Translations under genes and position numbers: made by a program
Part shown: positions 5,595 to 6,670 of the stretch, piece after piece
Layout: each line of letters begins with the position of its first letter
Position numbering within the stretch: the stretch's first letter is position 1
Notes under the pieces: generated by a model
What the model was told of the DNA's origin: nothing
What the model saw: only the letters and a program-made list of their open reading frames with translations
Databases searched by the model: none
Origin: Acholeplasmataceae bacterium UBA4853
GTDB taxonomy: Bacteria; Bacillota_I; Bacilli_A; Acholeplasmatales; Acholeplasmataceae
NCBI GenBank assembly: GCA_002399815.1
Contig: DHEJ01000014.1
Span: forward strand, 17,719 to 24,388
Reading direction: 5' to 3'
Length of the DNA stretch: 6,670 nt

Positions 5595-6670
5595 CTAGCT
5601 TTACCTTCTATATCAAAATCATCTGTAATTTCAAAATCAACATGTGTTTCAATCCATTCACGTCTAGGAGCTACCTGGTCTCCCATTAAAACAGAGATAT
5701 GTTTATCAGAAACACCTAAATCATCAATAGTAACTTGAATTAAAGTTCTAGATTCTGGGTTCATAGTAGTTTCCCATAATTGGTCAAAATTCATTTCCCC
5801 TAAACCTTTATATCTTTGAATGGTATAATTACCTTCTGTTTTTTCAATGATTTCCTTTAAGGATTCATCACTCCATGCATATAAAATTTCTTCTTTTTTA
5901 TTCTTCTTTTTAGCAACTTTATATAAAGGTGGTTGAGCTAAATAAAGTCTACCATCTTCAATTAAAGGTCTCATATATCTAAAGAAGAATGTTAATAATA
6001 ACACTTGGATATGCGCACCATCATCATCGGCATCGGTCATAATAATAACTTTTTTATAATTACATTTACTTAAATCAAAATCCTCACCAAAATCTGCACC
6101 AATGGTGTAGATCATCGTTGAAATTTCCTCGTTTTTAAGAATCGTTTCAGTATTTGTCTTCTCGGTATTAATAACTTTACCTCGAAGCGGTAAAATCGCT
6201 TGAAAACGGCGATTACGTCCTTGTTTAGCAGAACCACCCGCAGAATCTCCTTCGACTAAGAATAATTCATTAATGGTTTTATCCTTACCTTGTGCAGGTG
6301 ATAATTTTCCAGATAAAATCACTTCTTTTTTATTCTTCTTTTTACCAGCTCTAGCCTCTTCACGTGCTTTTCTAGCCGCATCTCTAGCGTTTGCTGCTGA
6401 AACAGCTTTACCAATAATGATATTGGATATATCTCTATTTTCTTCTAAATAGGTATTAAACTTTTCATAAAAAACGAGTTCTAAAGCATTTCTTGCCTCA
6501 GGAGTTCCTAATTTACTCTTAGTTTGTCCTTCAAACTCTAAAATAGCTTCAGGTACTCTTAAGGATACTATCGCAGTTAAACCTTCTCTAATATCAACAC
6601 CTTCAATATTAGAATCTTTTTCTTTTAAAATGCCATATTTTCTAGCATAATCATTAATCACTTTAGTTAA
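5591..6670 (-). CDS. parE: DNA topoisomerase IV subunit B, C-terminal 359 residues (5' part beyond right edge)
   Basis: The ATP-using subunit of topoisomerase IV. The frame stays open to the right edge (reading LTKVINDYARKYG); the GTG at 6661 is an internal Val, not a start. The missing part is the GHKL ATPase domain and the first half of the transducer, roughly 290 residues. Visible parts, counted from the edge: transducer end with DIREGLTAIVS and FEGQTKSKLGTPEAR (about 26-60); the TOPRIM domain with EGDSAGGSAKQGR (140-152), PLRGKVINTEK (161-171) and the metal-binding DADDDG (213-218); then QRYKGLGEMNFDQLWETTMNP (285-305) and the end motif LMGDQVAPRREWIE (328-341). ParE rather than GyrB is indicated by SGKLSPAQ, AHIQVLLLTFFFRYMRPLI (GyrB usually AHIRTLL) and RLYLAQPPLYKV, and by the following parC. 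Two short Lys-rich loops, encoded by identical DNA, flank TOPRIM. Active-site residues in the visible part are intact. Confidence 0.96.
   Translation of the reverse strand, partial: LTKVINDYARKYGILKEKDSNIEGVDIREGLTAIVSLRVPEAILEFEGQTKSKLGTPEARNALELVFYEKFNTYLEENRDISNIIIGKAVSAANARDAARKAREEARAGKKKNKKEVILSGKLSPAQGKDKTINELFLVEGDSAGGSAKQGRNRRFQAILPLRGKVINTEKTNTETILKNEEISTMIYTIGADFGEDFDLSKCNYKKVIIMTDADDDGAHIQVLLLTFFFRYMRPLIEDGRLYLAQPPLYKVAKKKNKKEEILYAWSDESLKEIIEKTEGNYTIQRYKGLGEMNFDQLWETTMNPESRTLIQVTIDDLGVSDKHISVLMGDQVAPRREWIETHVDFEITDDFDIEGKAR
5604..5609 (-). promoter_or_regulatory. Shine-Dalgarno of parC inside the end of parE
   Basis: AGAAGG is read on the minus strand, nine bases before the parC ATG and inside the last codons of parE. 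It is weaker than the other sites in this window, which fits a start served mainly by ribosomes finishing parE. Confidence 0.55.
5890..5912 (-). repeat. Copy B of a 23-base direct repeat in parE
   Basis: This stretch is identical, base for base, to 6322-6344 and lies 432 bases (144 codons) away in the same frame. It encodes a KKKNKKE loop just after the TOPRIM domain, between PPLYKVA and EILYAWS. The flanking bases differ. The repeat is purine-rich and of low complexity on the coding strand. Confidence 0.9.
6322..6344 (-). repeat. Copy A of a 23-base direct repeat in parE
   Basis: This is identical to 5890-5912. It encodes the KKKNKKE loop that joins the transducer helix (ARKAREEARAG) to the strand VILSGKLSPAQ leading into TOPRIM. 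Both copies sit at surface-loop positions where the family varies in length and is often basic, so convergent Lys-rich low complexity is a possible cause. Confidence 0.9.

Noticed and set aside
6659..6661. GTG as a start codon for a short 356-residue ParE
   Set aside because: The frame continues to the window edge, and VINDYARK is an internal conserved part of the ParE transducer region. The GTG encodes an internal Val.
1..6670. Mobile element, CRISPR array, tRNA or rRNA genes
   Set aside because: The window is filled by five tightly packed protein genes. No transposase, terminal inverted repeats, regularly spaced repeats or tRNA-like sequence was seen.

Overview
The window is a compact, AT-rich stretch (GC roughly one third by eye) in which every gene lies on the minus strand, so transcription runs from high to low coordinates. 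Trp is always encoded by TGG in the reading frames, and the visible end of parE is a TGA stop overlapping the next ATG, so the standard bacterial code is in use. Low GC, Firmicute-like ParE and ParC sequences and TGA as stop point to an Acholeplasma-like mollicute or a related low-GC Firmicute (e.g. Erysipelotrichia), not a Mycoplasma that reads TGA as Trp. The assignment to Acholeplasma is an inference.

In transcription order: (1) parE, topoisomerase IV subunit B, with the 5' part cut off by the right edge; (2) parC, topoisomerase IV subunit A, complete, coupled to parE by an ATGA overlap; (3) a uridine kinase/phosphoribulokinase-type nucleoside kinase with TGS-like and threonyl-tRNA-synthetase-SAD-like N-terminal regions; its best start is 27 bases inside the longest frame, with the Shine-Dalgarno overlapping the parC stop; (4) a 355-residue protein that looks like a Fic-fold protein lacking the HPFxxGNGR catalytic motif, ending in a winged helix-turn-helix; (5) the first 89 residues of a DegV-family fatty-acid-binding protein, cut off by the left edge.

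Gene junctions are -4, 10, 12 and 26 bases, each downstream gene has a Shine-Dalgarno, and no junction has room for a promoter or a strong terminator. The five genes are therefore most simply read as one operon. parE and parC form the chromosome-decatenating topoisomerase IV. The kinase probably serves nucleoside salvage, DegV probably serves fatty-acid handling, and the Fic-like protein has no known job.

Most of the window is ordinary housekeeping sequence. The points worth a second look are the motif-less Fic-like/wHTH protein next to topoisomerase IV genes (ParE and GyrB are known targets of some active Fic enzymes), the degenerate ThrRS-like front of the kinase, and an exact 23-base in-frame direct repeat on either side of the TOPRIM domain of parE. 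I found no RNA genes, CRISPR arrays, insertion sequences or origins, and no gene-free stretch longer than 26 bases.
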